Below the pieces are notes generated by a model that was given only the letters and a program-made list of their open reading frames with translations, did no database searches and was not told where the DNA came from. Below are positions 38,381-50,911 of a stretch of 64,000 nt of DNA, one piece after another (within the stretch, counting starts at the first letter, position 1; every line of letters begins with the position of its first letter). The position numbers were made by a program, and so were the translations under genes. The stretch is from positions 129,855 to 193,854 of the forward strand of contig MU619252.1 of NCBI GenBank assembly GCA_025201805.1, read 5' to 3'. This DNA comes from Parasitella parasitica (taxonomy: Eukaryota; Mucoromycota; Mucoromycetes; Mucorales; Mucoraceae).

Positions 38381-39559
38381 ATGCAACAACAGCAAAACGA
38401 CATTTCCGAGAGAATAGCAGCAGCTCGCAGAGATGCAGATCTGTTGAAAGATAGAATCAAGCAAAGAAAAGAAGCACTAGCTGATACAACCTGTAAGGAC
38501 CGTCATTCGTTTTAATGTGTCTCGTGAATCTTAACTTTTGTCCTTTGCGCTCATAGTGAGAAAGATGGCCAAAGATGTGGAACCGTTGCCTCGAATAACC
38601 ATGAAAGTACGAAGAAACCTAAAGGGCCATTTAGCCAAGGTATATGCCATGCATTGGGCAAGAGATAGTCAGCACATAGTATCTGCTTCTCAGGACGGTA
38701 AGCTAATCGTGTGGAACGCTTACACCACCAACAAATTGCACGCTATTCCACTTCGCTCTGCTTGGGTTATGACAGCAGCGTATGCTCCATCTGGTAATTT
38801 TGTTGCTTGCGGTGGTCTAGACAACGTGTGTTCCGTTTACAATTTGACTAACCGTGATGGCCCTGTTCGACCTGCCCGAGAATTATCAGGTCATGTTGGT
38901 TATTTGAGCTGCTGTCGATTTCTAGACGATCGTCGTATTTTGACAAGCTCTGGTGATATGACTTGTTTCCTTTGGGATATTGATGCGGGCGTCAAGACTC
39001 ATGAATTTACAGATCATATAGGCGATGTTATGAGCGTATCACTCAGCCCTAACGACCCAAACATGTTTGTCTCGGGTGCCTGCGATTCAACGGCTAAAAT
39101 TTGGGATATCAGAACACGGTCGTGCGTGCAAACCTTTGCAGGACATGAAAGTGATATTAACTCTGTGCAGTAAGTGTCGATTTTTGATATGGCAGTGCAC
39201 CTACTAGATACTTATTAATGCCATGTTACATAAGATTCTTCCCAAGTGGTACAGCTATTGGCACTGGCTCTGATGATGCTAGCTGTCGCTTATTTGACCT
39301 TCGTGCTGATCGTGAATTGAACACCTATTCAGATGAAAATGTTCTATATGGTATTACATCAGTTGCATTCTCTGCTTCAGGCAGACTATTGTTTGCTGGC
39401 TATGATGATTTTAGTAGCCATGTATGGGATGTTCTCAGGGGCGAGCGTGTAGGTATTTTGACAGGTCATGAAAATAGAGTTTCATGTCTTGGTGTATCAA
39501 ATGATGGCATGGCTTTATGTACTGGCAGTTGGGACAGTTTCCTCAAGATTTGGGCATAA
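38381..39559 (+). CDS. Heterotrimeric G-protein beta subunit
   Basis: Seven-bladed WD40 G-beta that pairs with G-gamma and regulates G-alpha and downstream MAPK signalling. Exons 38381-38492, 38557-39169 and 39235-39559 sum to 1050 bases, 349 residues, standard for the family. The N-terminal helix ([20 protein letters not shown]) is the G-gamma coiled-coil partner. Blades are recognisable: [80 protein letters not shown] and [12 protein letters not shown]. The C-terminus ends exactly with the last blade. Mucoralean fungi often carry several G-beta paralogues (general knowledge); which one this is cannot be told. Confidence 0.97.
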
Positions 39560-39947
39560 TTACACATGTGTGCACTGTACAGCCTCGATTATACCTCCCT
39601 ATTTCTTCCTCTTTGCCTTATATTTGTATGGCCATTATTAGTGATAATTGCATTTCCTTGTACCTGGTTGTTACCAATTTTTGAAATAAATTTATGTAAT
39701 AGATTAAAGAAAAGTGCTTAATTTAGAAAGAACTTTCCTGTGATACTCTAGTTCAATAATATATCGCTGCAAAGCTGTGGTAAGCTGCTTGATTTGAAAA
39801 GATCACATCACTACGATAGATCCAAGTATTGGCACAGCCAATCACGTCAAGTCATCTCTATTAGATTCAATCCTGACATCAATATAAATCTGAAGTTTCC
39901 GTTTGACTTTCTGTTGTTCATTTCATCACTTCAATTCTCTACAAAAA
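39560..39947. other. Short intergenic with 3' and 5' flanks
   Basis: An AATAAA-like signal (gaaataaat) is present at about 39683. The last 100 bases are the probable RidA promoter and are CT-rich before the ATG. Confidence 0.45.
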
Positions 39948-40571
39948 ATGTCTTTAACTCGTGTTCGTAAGTAAAAGATTTAAATTTGGCATCAATTCTC
40001 AATTGCTGAACTTTCAAATCGTGTTAGACACTGCTTCTGCTCCTGCTGCTGTTGGTCCCTATGGTAAGTTGGCATTGAAAACCGCGTTTTGACCCCACCA
40101 TTAAAGAGGAAACCCCAAATTCTGTAACATAGCCCAAGCTATCAAAGCTAACGGCTTTGTCTATACCTCTGGTCAAGTTGCTTTGAACCCTGAAACTGGT
40201 AAATTTCGTATATATAGACATACACAATTCATGCTAAAGCCATTTGTGTGTATGTAGGTAAGGTTGTTGAGGGCGAGGTCAAAGAGCAAACAAAGCAAGT
40301 TTTTCAAAACTTGACTGAAGTCCTCAAGGCTGCTGGCTCCAGCCTTGAAAAGGTTGTCAAGACCACCGTTTTCCTTAGGGATATGAACGATTTCGCTGCC
40401 ATGAACGAGGTTTATGGATCTGTAAGTCGCTGGATTCCTCATTACACCTATTCTTACTAACATTCGGACTAGTTCTTCCCTACCCATCAACCTGCCCGTT
40501 CTGCTGTTCAAGTCGCTCGTCTTCCTTTGGACGTCGCTGTCGAAATCGAATGTGTCGCATTGACCGATTGA
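39948..40571 (+). CDS. RidA/YjgF/YER057c family enamine/imine deaminase
   Basis: Hydrolyses reactive 2-aminoacrylate and other enamine/imine intermediates made by PLP enzymes, in the cytosol or mitochondria. Five small exons (39948-39966, 40028-40063, 40133-40198, 40258-40421, 40473-40571) sum to 384 bases, 127 residues, the usual length. Family blocks are [61 protein letters not shown] and [20 protein letters not shown], which carries the catalytic Arg and the C-terminal signature. The first exon codes for only six residues plus one base, so gene finders may miss the true start. The trimer-forming residues look conserved, so activity is expected. Confidence 0.95.
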
Positions 40572-40636
40572 GTCGACAATCTCGAGTTGTAATGTAAATA
40601 AATAAAACGTTCGTGTAAAAGATCGTGTGCTATTTA

Positions 40637-42106
40637 TTACATAATGTTACATTTGTCTCGTTTTTTGCCTTGGATTTCATCAAGCTGTTCTATTCTCTTT
40701 TGAGCATCTTTGCCAATGGAGCCGCCTTGAGCTACGGCTTTTTCCAACCATTTACGAGCTTCGTCTAAATCGCTTTTGACGCCTCTCCCTTCTGAATACA
40801 TGCCAGCTAGATTAACTTGGGCTAACTGAAACCCTTGCAATGCTGCCATGCGAAAGAACTCTGCCGCATTAAAACTATTGGCTTCCACACCATGGCCCTT
40901 TAGAAATCTCAGACCAACATTGTATTGTGCCTCAGACAAGCCCTTGACAGCTGCCTTTTGAAAGTGTTTGAACGCTTTTTTCTGATCTGGCTGTCTTTCG
41001 TCGTTACCAAGGCCAGACGAATAATATACACCCAACATAAAGTTGCACTGAGGGTTTCCAGACTGTGCGCCTTTGGTAAAGTACTCTATCGCTTTTTTAT
41101 GATCCTGATGTACGCCATAGCCTAGTCGAAACATACGACCCAATTCGCTGTATGCGTTGTCGATTCCAGCTTGGCCTGCAAGCTCGTACAGCTTGACAGC
41201 TGCTGGCACGCGATCAGGTTGAGTACGCATCAAAATTGCTGCAAGATTCATTTGGGCGTAAGGATGTCCTTTCTGTGCTAATTGTGACATGATGCGAATC
41301 CCCTCGTCCTCGTTCTTGGGTGTTTCGTTATATCCTCGGTATACCATGCTGGCGTAACTGAAAGCACCGCGATCATCTCCCTTTTCCATGGCGTATCTGT
41401 ATAGTTCTAGGGCTAACGGGGCTCCGTCTGATGACGTTTTGAGAAGCATTAGTATCTGACATCTGACACGCCCATTAATTCCTTACATTTCGAGCTTCTT
41501 ATTATGATATTGGCGAATGCTGTAAGTTCTGCGGCTTTGTTATTTGCCACTTAGAGAGAGAAAGAGCGAGGGAAAATTAGTTGAAAGAATCAAATAAACA
41601 GCGAAAACTCACACTTCAATATCTGCTCTGCATCCTGCTTTTCATTTTTGACTAGATCCAACACTGCAGCGGCTAATTCCTTTTGATTATCAACCGGCAA
41701 TGTCGTTTGCTTATGCTCCAAAGAAAGCCTCAACACATCATCGTCTGGTAAAAGGTCTATCACGGACAGAGATAGGTATTATAGCATTCAAAAAAGCACA
41801 ATTGCTCTGCCTTACCTTTAACCGTTACTTTTCTCAACAGCTCTTGCGCAGATATAGGTTCGTTTTCTACTTTGCTCAATTTATTGTCTCTATATTTGCA
41901 TTTATGTTAAATTTGCATATGATTATAGTGCTGGAGTGCAGATATACTTGCAGCTTATCAGTAAGAAAAGGTTCGAAAATCCCTCCCATCGACGCCTCGA
42001 GCTTTTTGGGGCGACTTGCATAATGCCTTCTGTGCATCAACACCGTATATCTTGTTCTGGGAACAATCACTGCCCCGAGATCTAAAAGTGCTCGTTTGTT
42101 TGACAT
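40637..42106 (-). CDS. Sel1-like (TPR) repeat protein, probable mitochondrial
   Basis: Exons on the reverse strand (42106-41948, 41840-41816, 41756-41613, 41549-41487, 41427-40637) sum to 1182 bases, 393 residues. The C-terminal 260 residues are six or so Sel1 repeats, for example AYSELGRMFRLGYGVHQDHK with AIEYFTKGAQSGNPQCNFML, EAQYNVGLRFLKGHGVEANS, and LAQVNLAGMYSEGRGVKSDL. The Sel1 fold is an alpha-solenoid used for protein-protein assembly. The N-terminus is basic, without acidic residues over about 30 positions (PRTRYTVLMHRRHYASRPKK), which suits a mitochondrial presequence (inference). The 60-base intron at 41486-41428 has a TACTAAT branch point. Exon 2 is only 25 bases. Its 3' end lies 66 bases from the RidA stop, tail to tail. 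Confidence 0.85.
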
Positions 42107-42854
42107 AATTTAACAATAGTAAAAGAAAGCCACACACTCGCTTTTGGATTAATGGAATTTAAATCACCTTGCTCGGAAATAAATTGGGCATCATTAGCGG
42201 TCGAGAGCAATCGTTTGGTGGAATTTGTACTGCTAACAATGCCTTAATGGCATGTACAAGAGCTAGCTAAAGTGTCGCTTAATGTTTTTCAGAGGAACAG
42301 CGAGCTACTGCTATAGAATTTTCTTGTTTATACATGCGTTTTACCGAACTTATGATTGTTGGGCAGTATGCAAAGACTCCCAGTATAAATCCAGGTTAGT
42401 CCCGGCCCTAACAACAGATGTTTTTGCATTGCCTCAAGCACAGTCGCGGTCTATTCAACCTAGTTAGTTCTCTTTAACATTGCTTCAAGATGCTCAATAC
42501 ACAGACAAATAAGCATCCATTATATCAACTCCTGTACATGCCAAGGAGGCCAACAGTTTTCATTCTGAAGTTATCCATCGCTTAGTATTAAAAGTTTTAT
42601 AGCTTTTATAAATCAATATATAGGTTTAAAGCCGCTATGTTACTTGATTCAACTGAGAAAACCTAATTGTTGTATTATTAATCTAAAGTATACCATCATG
42701 ACATTCGTTGAAGTAGCAAAGCATGCTTACAAACACTAGTGGCTTACGGACGGTTTTTACTGTTCGAGAATTGAACACTTCGCTGAAGGCATCCTTAAAA
42801 TCTTTTTTTTTTTTTCATCTGAACTGCTCCTACTATTTCTCATTAAAGTAAATC
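42107..42854. other. Intergenic between divergent Sel1 and LSG1 genes
   Basis: No gene. AT-rich, with a T run and CT-rich tract directly before the LSG1 ATG (about 42803-42840), likely its leader. Confidence 0.45.
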
Positions 42855-45030
42855 ATGCCTCCAGCAAAGAAAAAGCAAACCAGTTCACTAGGTAGAGCTG
42901 TTATCAAGTCTCGTTTCCAAGGACAAAAGGCCATTGCTCTCGATGAAGGCAAACTTGTAAGTTTCTTGATGTACATGTATTTTTTGAATTGGCTTGAATT
43001 TGACACTTGGGGTATAGCATACGACAGATGTGAATGAAGGACCCAAGTGGGTGAAGATGCAGAGTATCACCCAAGAAAATGATTTAGACGCTTTCTTGAG
43101 CACTGCAGAACTTGCTGGGACTGATTTCACTGCTGGTAAACTCGAAAGCGATTAGATCAATGCATGCAACCAGGGAAACCTAACAGCATTTTGTTTTTAT
43201 ATAGAGAGATTGAATATCAAGGTTATTCAAAATGATTACCAGAACCCCTTTTTAATCTCTGAGCAGGAGGAGATTGCCCGTATCAAGAAACAGGAGGCCA
43301 GTGTTGATAAACTTTCAGTACCTCGTAGACCTCATTGGGAGAAATCCATGACAGCCGAGCAAGTGCAACGTAATGAAAGAGAAAGCTTTTTGAATTGGCG
43401 CCGTGATATGGCTACTTTGGAGGATGAAGAGGGATTATTGTTAACGCCTTTTGAAAAGAATCTCGAGGTCTGGCGGCAGTTGTGGAGAGTTATTGAGAGA
43501 TCGCAGTTGGTTGTGCAAATTGTAGATGCCCGTAATCCTATGCTGTTTAGATCTGCTGATTTGGAAAAGTATGTCAAGGAAGTGGATGAGAACAAGGCAA
43601 ATTTGTTGTTGATCAATAAGGCCGATTTTTTGACTCCAAAGCAAAGAAAGGCCTGGGCAGATTATTTCGATTCTCAAGGCATTCAATATACTTTTTTCTC
43701 AGCTGCTATCGCTGCAAAGACATTGCAAGAAGAACAAGAGGAACAACAACGTCAAGAACTGGAAGCCTCTTTAAATGCACAGCAAGCAAAGAATGATGAC
43801 GATGAGGACACGGACGAGGATGAGAATGAGGATGATGAGCAAGAAGCGGATATTGTTGAGGAAGCTGTTGAAACCGAGGAAAAAAAGGAAGAAGTTGAGA
43901 ATATTACACACTTTTTATCAAAGGCATCACTTGGTGTCGAAAGCAATGAAATGGATGATGAACGCACTCGCGTCCGCACAACCAGCGACTTATTAGACCT
44001 ATTAATTGAGCAGACTCCTGTTGTTAAGAATGAGAACGGAGAACTCGAAAAGATGACCATTGGCCTTGTTGGCTATCCTAACGTAGGTAAATCCAGTACA
44101 ATTAATGCGATTATTGGTGAGAAGCGTGTGTCTGTGTCATCTACACCTGGTAAGACCAAGCATTTCCAAACTATCCACTTGAACGATAGTCTTGTTCTCT
44201 GCGATTGTCCTGGTTTAGTTTTCCCCACTTTTTCTACTACTAAGGCAGATCAAGTTTGTAACGGCGTGCTGCCTATTGACCAACTTCGTGAACACACTGG
44301 ACCTTGTACATTGGTTGCCAAGCGTATTCCCAAAGCCGTTCTTGAGAGCACATATGGTCTTCGTATCCGCACAGTCCCTATCGAAGACGGCGGCACTGGC
44401 ATCCCTACCAGCGCAGAATTCTGTTCTACATATGCTATTGCCCGTGGTTACGTGCGCTCCAGCCAAGGTAATCCCGATGAAGCTCGTGCTGCTAGATATA
44501 TTTTGAAAGACTACGTTAATGTAAGTGTATATTCGTAGTGAATTAGTCTAGATTCTGATTCGTTCATGCAGGGTAAACTACTTTTCTGTCACCCTCCTCC
44601 AGCCATCGATGCCCAAGAATTCAATAGAGAAACCAATGAAGCAGCTCTTAAAGTATTCAAAAAGTTAGCGCCTACAACTCGTGTTCCATCGACTGCACTA
44701 AATTATGTCGCGCCCTCCGACGGTACAAAAATGCAATCTGGATCAAAAACTGACCAAGTCGATAAAGCATTTTTCGAAAAGCAAATTTCACAGCCTCGAG
44801 TAAGTGGGAAAGCGTCAGCAGCGGAATCAATGACAGGTGGTCGCGTTACATTATATCCTCACCAAAGAGTCCTTGCAGATGATGGGACGCCTTTGCCCAT
44901 GAGTCGAAAAGCTCGTGTGGCTATGGTTCAAGCTAATTTGGGAAATGCTGGTGATGTACCATCTAAGAAACATAAGAAGGGCAAGAAGCATGTCAAGGTT
45001 AGAAGCGGTGCTGGCTATGACTATTTGTAA
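42855..45030 (+). CDS. LSG1: Large ribosomal subunit GTPase Lsg1
   Basis: Cytoplasmic circularly permuted GTPase that releases Nmd3 from pre-60S subunits in the last maturation step. Exons 42855-42956, 43018-43135, 43205-44520 and 44572-45030 sum to 1995 bases, 664 residues. The N-terminal region contains the family stretch KSRFQGQKAIALDEGKL. G motifs come in permuted order: VDARNP, LLINKAD (G4), then after an acidic insert GLVGYPNVGKSST (G1), STPGKTKHFQ (G2) and LCDCPGLVFP (G3). The insert is a long Asp/Glu run (about 43790-43900). The C-terminus is basic (SKKHKKGKKHVKVR), as in yeast Lsg1. A short AAAT microrepeat follows the stop. Confidence 0.96.
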
Positions 45031-45406
45031 ATAAATAAATAAATAAAAACATTCTTTTTGGCTTTGTTTTTGCATCTCTATGTGATTGACAGATGTGCAA
45101 TGGGCCTCTTAAAACCAGCAAATGTAATTGGACCGACTGGAACATTCAGTTTAAGAGTCTACATGTCTGTATTTGATAGAATAAACTGCTTTTATCTATC
45201 AAAGATTTACAAGCAAACTGTCATACGAGAATCAGATTAACTACTATTTATTTATCTAAGTTCAGCGATGCTTTCTTTTATAGTATTACAATGTTTAGAC
45301 AGAAGTTGGGGGGTCTAGTGTAACAGCATGATTATGTAGTAGATTGAGGAGGGGAATGGGCTTTTTACAAAGAGACAGCATAGTGAATTCAACGCCATTA
45401 TCACGA
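45031..45406. other. Convergent intergenic region
   Basis: Tail-to-tail 3' regions of LSG1 and the aminotransferase. It contains a forward AATAAATAAATAAATAA microrepeat (about 45029-45047) that doubles as polyadenylation signal. No gene. Confidence 0.5.
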
Positions 45407-46925
45407 TTACGCATCAATCTTAACGCCGTTGAGTTCAGCTTCCTTATCAATAACAGCTGCTAATCTGCGGAGAGCTTCATCCATGTTCTCTTTCGTAACA
45501 TTACTATATGAGACGCGGATATACTCATTCTTGTTTTGGCGAGGCATGAAAGCCAGGCCAGGGATTGCAAGCACATTCTCTTTTAGAGCCTTGGACATGA
45601 CCAAATCATAAGAGTCAGTGATGCCGCCCAACAATCGAAGCCAGACAAACATGCCAGCATTGGGAACAACCCATTCAGCTCTCCCAGTCATTCTGCGATC
45701 TAAGCATTCCAAAAATTCGTCGCGTTTCTCACGGTAAAAGTCTGCAACACGGTCAATGTGTTCGAAAAATCCCTTGTGCTTCCACTTGTTCAGCAAACCA
45801 AAGGTCATAGCCTGAGGAACGCCTGATGGCTGCAAATTGGTCACCATAGTGTGCATATTGATGCGTTCAATCAAAGGCTTAGGGCCAGTGATCCAGCCTA
45901 GACGCAGGCCCGAAGACAAGATCTTGCTCATACTGTCACAACGCAAAACTCGGCCATCCACATCCATGGAAAGATACGAAGGTGTGCGTTTCTCCCCGAA
46001 TTGTAGATAATAATATGCATCATCTTCAAGAATGACAATATCGTACTTGGAACAAATCTTGTATACTTCTTGCTTGCGTTCTAGCGTACTTGAGAGACCT
46101 GTAGGATTTCCCCCAGTAGGAATAGTGTACAGACAATGGGGTCTAGGTTGATCTTTCTTGCCACTGGGGTTGCTTTCGGGCCAATTAGCAAGCATGGCTT
46201 CCAATGCTTCAGGAACAAGGCCAAATTCATCAGTAGCCACAGCAGCAAGATCACAGTTGATGGTCTCCAGGAAAGATAAAGCACCTGTATAGGTAGGATC
46301 TTCAACCAAAATGGACTCTCCTTCATTGATCATCATTTCAAGTGCCTACTCTTACATGTTAGAGCGGCTCCGAAATGTCATTTGTATGGCGGTTACCTTG
46401 GTTAAGAGATCTTGCGAGCCTGAACCAATGGAAAGGTCAAAATCTACAGGAGGCCTATGTTCCAGTCTTTGAAGTTCACATAACCAATCATTCAAAAGAG
46501 GTTGACCAGACTAAGATTAGAAGGCTAAATGCTTAATCTTGTACTCTCATTGTGGTAAGTGTATAACTTACCGTCAGATCGTAAGATAAAGATCTATTAA
46601 ATAAACTGTCATCAATTTCAATCTTTTCCCCAGTTTTCAGAGTTACAGTCATGCTAGCAAATGGAAATGTAGCAGGATTAGGCTGGCCAGCTCCCAAAGA
46701 AATCTAAAAACAGGAGGGCGTTTCAGCATTGATCTACAAAGACGATGCCGATTTAAAATTACCATATCCTTGCAATTCAAGTAAGGCATTAAAGCACGGA
46801 CTGTACGTGGATAGAATTGAAAATATGTCAAACCGACAGCAATAAATGGGGCATAACTATAAAAGCTTACTCGCTGAGGGGTTTCTTGCTTTGCTATTTT
46901 CGCTGATATGCTTTGAGTAATCCAT
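45407..46925 (-). CDS. Aro8/AADAT-type PLP aminotransferase (fold type I)
   Basis: Aromatic amino acid, 2-aminoadipate or kynurenine aminotransferase of class I/II. Five exons on the reverse strand give about 425 residues: a first exon of 55 bases from 46925, a small exon coding IRALMPYLNCKDM, then ISLGAGQPNPATFPF, SGQPLLNDWLCELQ, and the long final exon. Landmarks are TIPTGGNPTGLS (PLP-binding Asn), DIVILEDDAYYYLQFG (Asp and Tyr that contact the cofactor), RCDSMSKILSSGLRLGWITG with the Schiff-base Lys, and the C-terminal EYIRVSYSNV whose Arg binds the carboxylate. No targeting peptide is evident, so it is probably cytosolic. It resembles fungal Aro8 in order and length; the exact substrate is not readable. 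Confidence 0.9.
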
Positions 46926-47815
46926 GGCTTGTAATTTTTATTAATTGATAGAAAATTTAGCTGAACAAGAGGGGATAAAGAACTGGAACGATGAGCCCTT
47001 TTTATATCTCTATCATCAGCACTGAGAGATTATCAATCTCCCCACAGCCGTTTCCAACCCTATTGCACAACTTGTTTTTTAGTGCTCAGTTTTAATAGAA
47101 AGACCGAGAGATGGGACCAACGTTTTGTTGATGAATGTTTAGTGCAACAAATGTTGTACGACTCAAAAAGCAATGGTGTTATATGACGTTTTTTCCCAGG
47201 CTCTTCAAGGATTCACCCGATATATACTGAATGGCAGACAACGTCTAATCCAGGAAAGTGTTATAGCTGTTCGATGGCCAAATGCTTATTCTTCAGTGCC
47301 ACATAGTCTCATTTCCTTGAGATTCAATATCTGCAAGGCCGTTCCGTGGCAAGGAAAGTTCAAGTCCCCTGGATCTCTTTATAATTTTAGCAGTTCGGAA
47401 GCCAATGGTAGTGTAACAGCATAATGTATCAATGATGATACAGCATGAGCATTCTGTCCAATCTGAAATGACTGATCAAACTATTCGTGACTCGAGAATA
47501 ACTTTGTACTCTAATCACACGCACTACAAGAAGAAAAATGAAATACACTGCATCAACGATGATAAGCAGCAGGATGCTTCGCTTTTCGAAATGTATATCC
47601 ATTTCATCTTTTTGTTGAAAAGCGTTATTTTCTATTTTTATTACATTAAAACGTTCCAGAATTAAGAATTAAGCTGAAGACCTATTCAATCCCTACAATC
47701 ATAGGAATCGCTGATAAAAAACATTTAGCAGACATATGCAATGTTATATAGGTTGCAAAGGCAACATATTTCTGAGCTTGAATTTACCAATGCGAGTATA
47801 GGACTTTAGCAGTAA
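46926..47815. other. Intergenic, aminotransferase promoter side
   Basis: No supported gene. Short forward frames at 47173 and 47432 have no recognisable features. The first 100 bases are the probable promoter of the reverse-strand aminotransferase, with reverse-strand TATAAAAAG at about 47000. Confidence 0.45.
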
Positions 47816-47819
47816 AGCA

Positions 47820-49370
47820 CCTATTTCAATTGAGGAGCAAAGAATGAACTCCATAAACAATCTGGTTATTTCTTGATGTGAATCAATAGCCAAAATCCTG
47901 TCAAATATCACTTCAAAAGCTATTTTTATGTAGCTTCATGTTTTGGTTAAATAAATGCCACTTGATCATAAACATCGCCTTTTTCCCCGCTTAATGGTCT
48001 ATAATGTAATCTCTGATATCTTTAAAAACTATTAAGCGATAGAGACACAAACTTCAGCCAAAACCTTCTTTTTTTGCACCATTCTACAAAATATTCGAGT
48101 TTCATGCATCTCTGGCCATTTTTCAAATTTTGCTATGTTTGGCCCCAAACCTCATATTCGATTTTCAGTTATCAACTTTGGGTCAAACTTCAGGGTCATT
48201 TTTAGATACAAATTTGGGGTCCAAACTAAGAATACAAACTAATACTAGCATAATGACTATACCTCACTACGTCCTCTGATTCTCGATATCTATCTTTGCT
48301 GTCAAGATATTCCCAAAACCAAATTTTTTTGCAGATTTTCCAAATTTTACAGCAGATGGTCATATAACAAGTACAAAATTTTGCAATTAAATTATGTCTA
48401 ACTTTCTAAGTAAAGTGATAAAGCATTTTCTGGTACACCTACTCGTATTAAAAGCGTTTTGGTAATGCTCGAATTCGACATGCTTGGCCCAATTTGTCTT
48501 TTTACGTTAAACTTTGTCCACCTGTTTCTCAACAAACCATCAAGACACTTTGGCTTGAGGTATAATTAAAATCTTTTTGAAACTTGATTCTCTAGTAGAT
48601 GTATTAGTTTTTAGATGAATATGTAGAAAAAAATATTCTTTCATATGTTTTTAGCACAGGCTTGATAACTTTCAAAGCAATAGATAGTATTCTAAGGTTT
48701 ATACTAAGCTAATACAAGCATGAAGTTACAAAATAGCTACAAAATAATTTTTGTTTGGTTTTAAAAGATCAATTTTTGAGCAAAAAACAGAATGGTTTTG
48801 TACTCTTTTGAATGGCTCCATTTTGGCCCTATAAGTCTAAGGACGAAAATTCGTAGTTTCATTTTGGTCGAGACAATATTTCAATTTTTGGCAGAAATAA
48901 TAAAGCTACAGTTATGAATAAGGTATCGATGTGTGTTTATCAACATTCTTATTGTTTTGGTCAAGTTTATAGAGCTAAAAGTGTTCAAAATATGTTCGCT
49001 TTTACTCAAAAACTATCAAAAAAGGCGTTTTTTGAATATTTGAAAAACAATTTTAAGAAAAAAGTATTTGTATAATCTTGCAATCTATATGGTTAGATGC
49101 ATAATTCATTATTTGTCATAAAACATTTAGTACGCATATTCCATATACCTATCATGTTCTTGAGGAGTTTAGCATTGAGCTATGCGAAAGAGGTTTAATC
49201 TACAGCCTCATTTTTTTGGCTGTAAATGAGTGCAACGCCTATTTTCAATTGAAGAGAAAAGCATGACTCTAATAGGTAATTTGGGTATGTCTCAATATGA
49301 ATCGATAGCCGGGATACTGCATAATACGGACTCAAACACCATTTTTATACATCTTCATTTTTAGATGAAT
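47820..49370 (-). repeat. R1 repeat, reverse copy
   Basis: On the reverse strand this follows the 18-20 kb copy segment by segment. 49370-49080 matches 18560-18880 ('ttgcactcatttacagc', 'gcatagctcaatgct'). 49080-48780 matches 18880-19150 ('aaaaaacgcc', 'cgaccaaaatga'). 48560-48300 matches 19220-19480 ('tgcaaaatttggttttggga'-like, 'gatagatatcga'). 48300-48030 matches 19480-19745 ('gaggtttggggcca', 'ttggctgaag'). 48030-47950 matches 18440-18500 ('aaagatatcagagatt', 'aagcggggaaaaagg'). The block at 47820-47940 repeats the block at 49230-49360 in the same orientation, giving a monomer length of about 1.4 kb. No conserved reading frame. Confidence 0.8.
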
Positions 49371-50911
49371 TATCTACCACCAAATTAAATGGTATTTTAT
49401 TGTATAGATTTTTTTTTTTGTTTGTAAGCATGAAGATTTATTAAAATAAACTCAAAAAAAAATATTTGAAAATATTGAAGAAAAGCAGGTGTAAAGTGGT
49501 CTGTCTCAAGAGAGCAAAGAAAACTATTTACAGAGATTTAAGAACGATAGATGACGCAAATTGACCATGGCACGGTCCACGATGGATTGGTAGTTAGAAT
49601 CAAAAGTGTTAAATGTATATATATAAAATGGTGCATCGATTATTAGCACGCCAGATGGACATCATGATGCAGGTAATGGCTTCAAAAACGGAGACTTTCA
49701 ATACAGAGTCAAGAAAACGGTAATCATGCAGGTTGAGGGACATGATATCCTGGAACACCCGACTCATGTCAATAGGGCCTGCTGGTACAGTGTTTTTAAA
49801 ATAGACTACGAGCAAATGCTTGAAGTTATGAAAATTAAAACTATTTTTGTATCTATTTAATTTTAGAAAGGCAACAAGCATCAGCAAGAAAAGAAATATA
49901 ATCCAGTATATATCAAACGTACTATTATATGGTATGACATCTCTGGTAGCCTTGTAGGATATAGTATTTTTCATTTTTATTTTAGAAATCCAGTATTTGG
50001 TAACGTATTTTCGATTAGAACCATCAACAAGTAGGAAAACAACCAAGTAATTAAAGCCTTGCAAGCTCTTGTCAAGTCTTATGATATTATTACTTAAAAA
50101 TAAGTTATATTCATAGACTAATAGGTATAGTGCTCGAACGATGTAGCATATTAGATGTATGCAATGTTTTTCTCTTGCCTCTACACTGCTCAGTATTAAA
50201 AAAAAAATAACTGACTGATTTATCAGAATGAGAAATTATTCAAATAAAGCGGTTGCTAATTAATCAGGTAAAGATCTTGTTTATTACATGGAAAAATGAT
50301 GAATCTAAATGGACTGATGGGGGAATAAGATACAAGTGTGATACATGGTGTGATTTAAAGAATGGAACGATAGATTTTATCTACTGTCCATGAACATGAT
50401 CCATTGGGATATGTTCCTGAATTGTGTTCAGGATCGAGTTTACTAGAGTTTGGGAAATTGACACATCACCGACCTTTATAAGCAGTGAAAAAATGGCAAA
50501 TTTGGGTTACTCAAATTTAGATATATATTTTCGTATGAGTTTGTCAATGACAATCAGATTTTGTGCTGCTTCATGTTAGTATCATTACTAAGTATATATC
50601 CTCAATACTCTTCAATTTGCCAAGATATAATTTTCAGCAATGGCTTAAAAAAAAAAAAAAAAAAAAAAACTCCAAACTCTTTCAAAATCATCACAAATCT
50701 CAAAAAATACGCAGCACATTGATATTGGTATTGATACTTTATCTAATAATACAAAAAATAAAAGGTGTTGGTGTATTGTTTGTTGTGCCCATAAACCTCA
50801 ACTACTAGATAAATTTGAGGCTAAGATTGGATTAAAAATCAGCCTTCATAATTTAGTGTAAATTTGACATGTCTGGTTCTCTTTTCTTCTCTATTTTTAT
50901 TTCTTTAACCC
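49371..50911. other. AT-rich intergenic, doubtful reverse ORF
   Basis: A reverse open frame (about 50064-49609) contains a hydrophobic stretch (YWIIFLFLLMLVAFL), but it has no ATG near its upstream end, no recognised family, and lies in repeat-rich sequence, so it is not called. An A run sits at about 50647-50668. The final 100 bases, CT-rich, lead into the next gene. Confidence 0.4.

Noticed and set aside
49609-50064. 151-codon reverse open frame with a hydrophobic stretch
   Set aside because: No ATG near its upstream end, AT-rich composition, repeat-rich surroundings, no family recognised.
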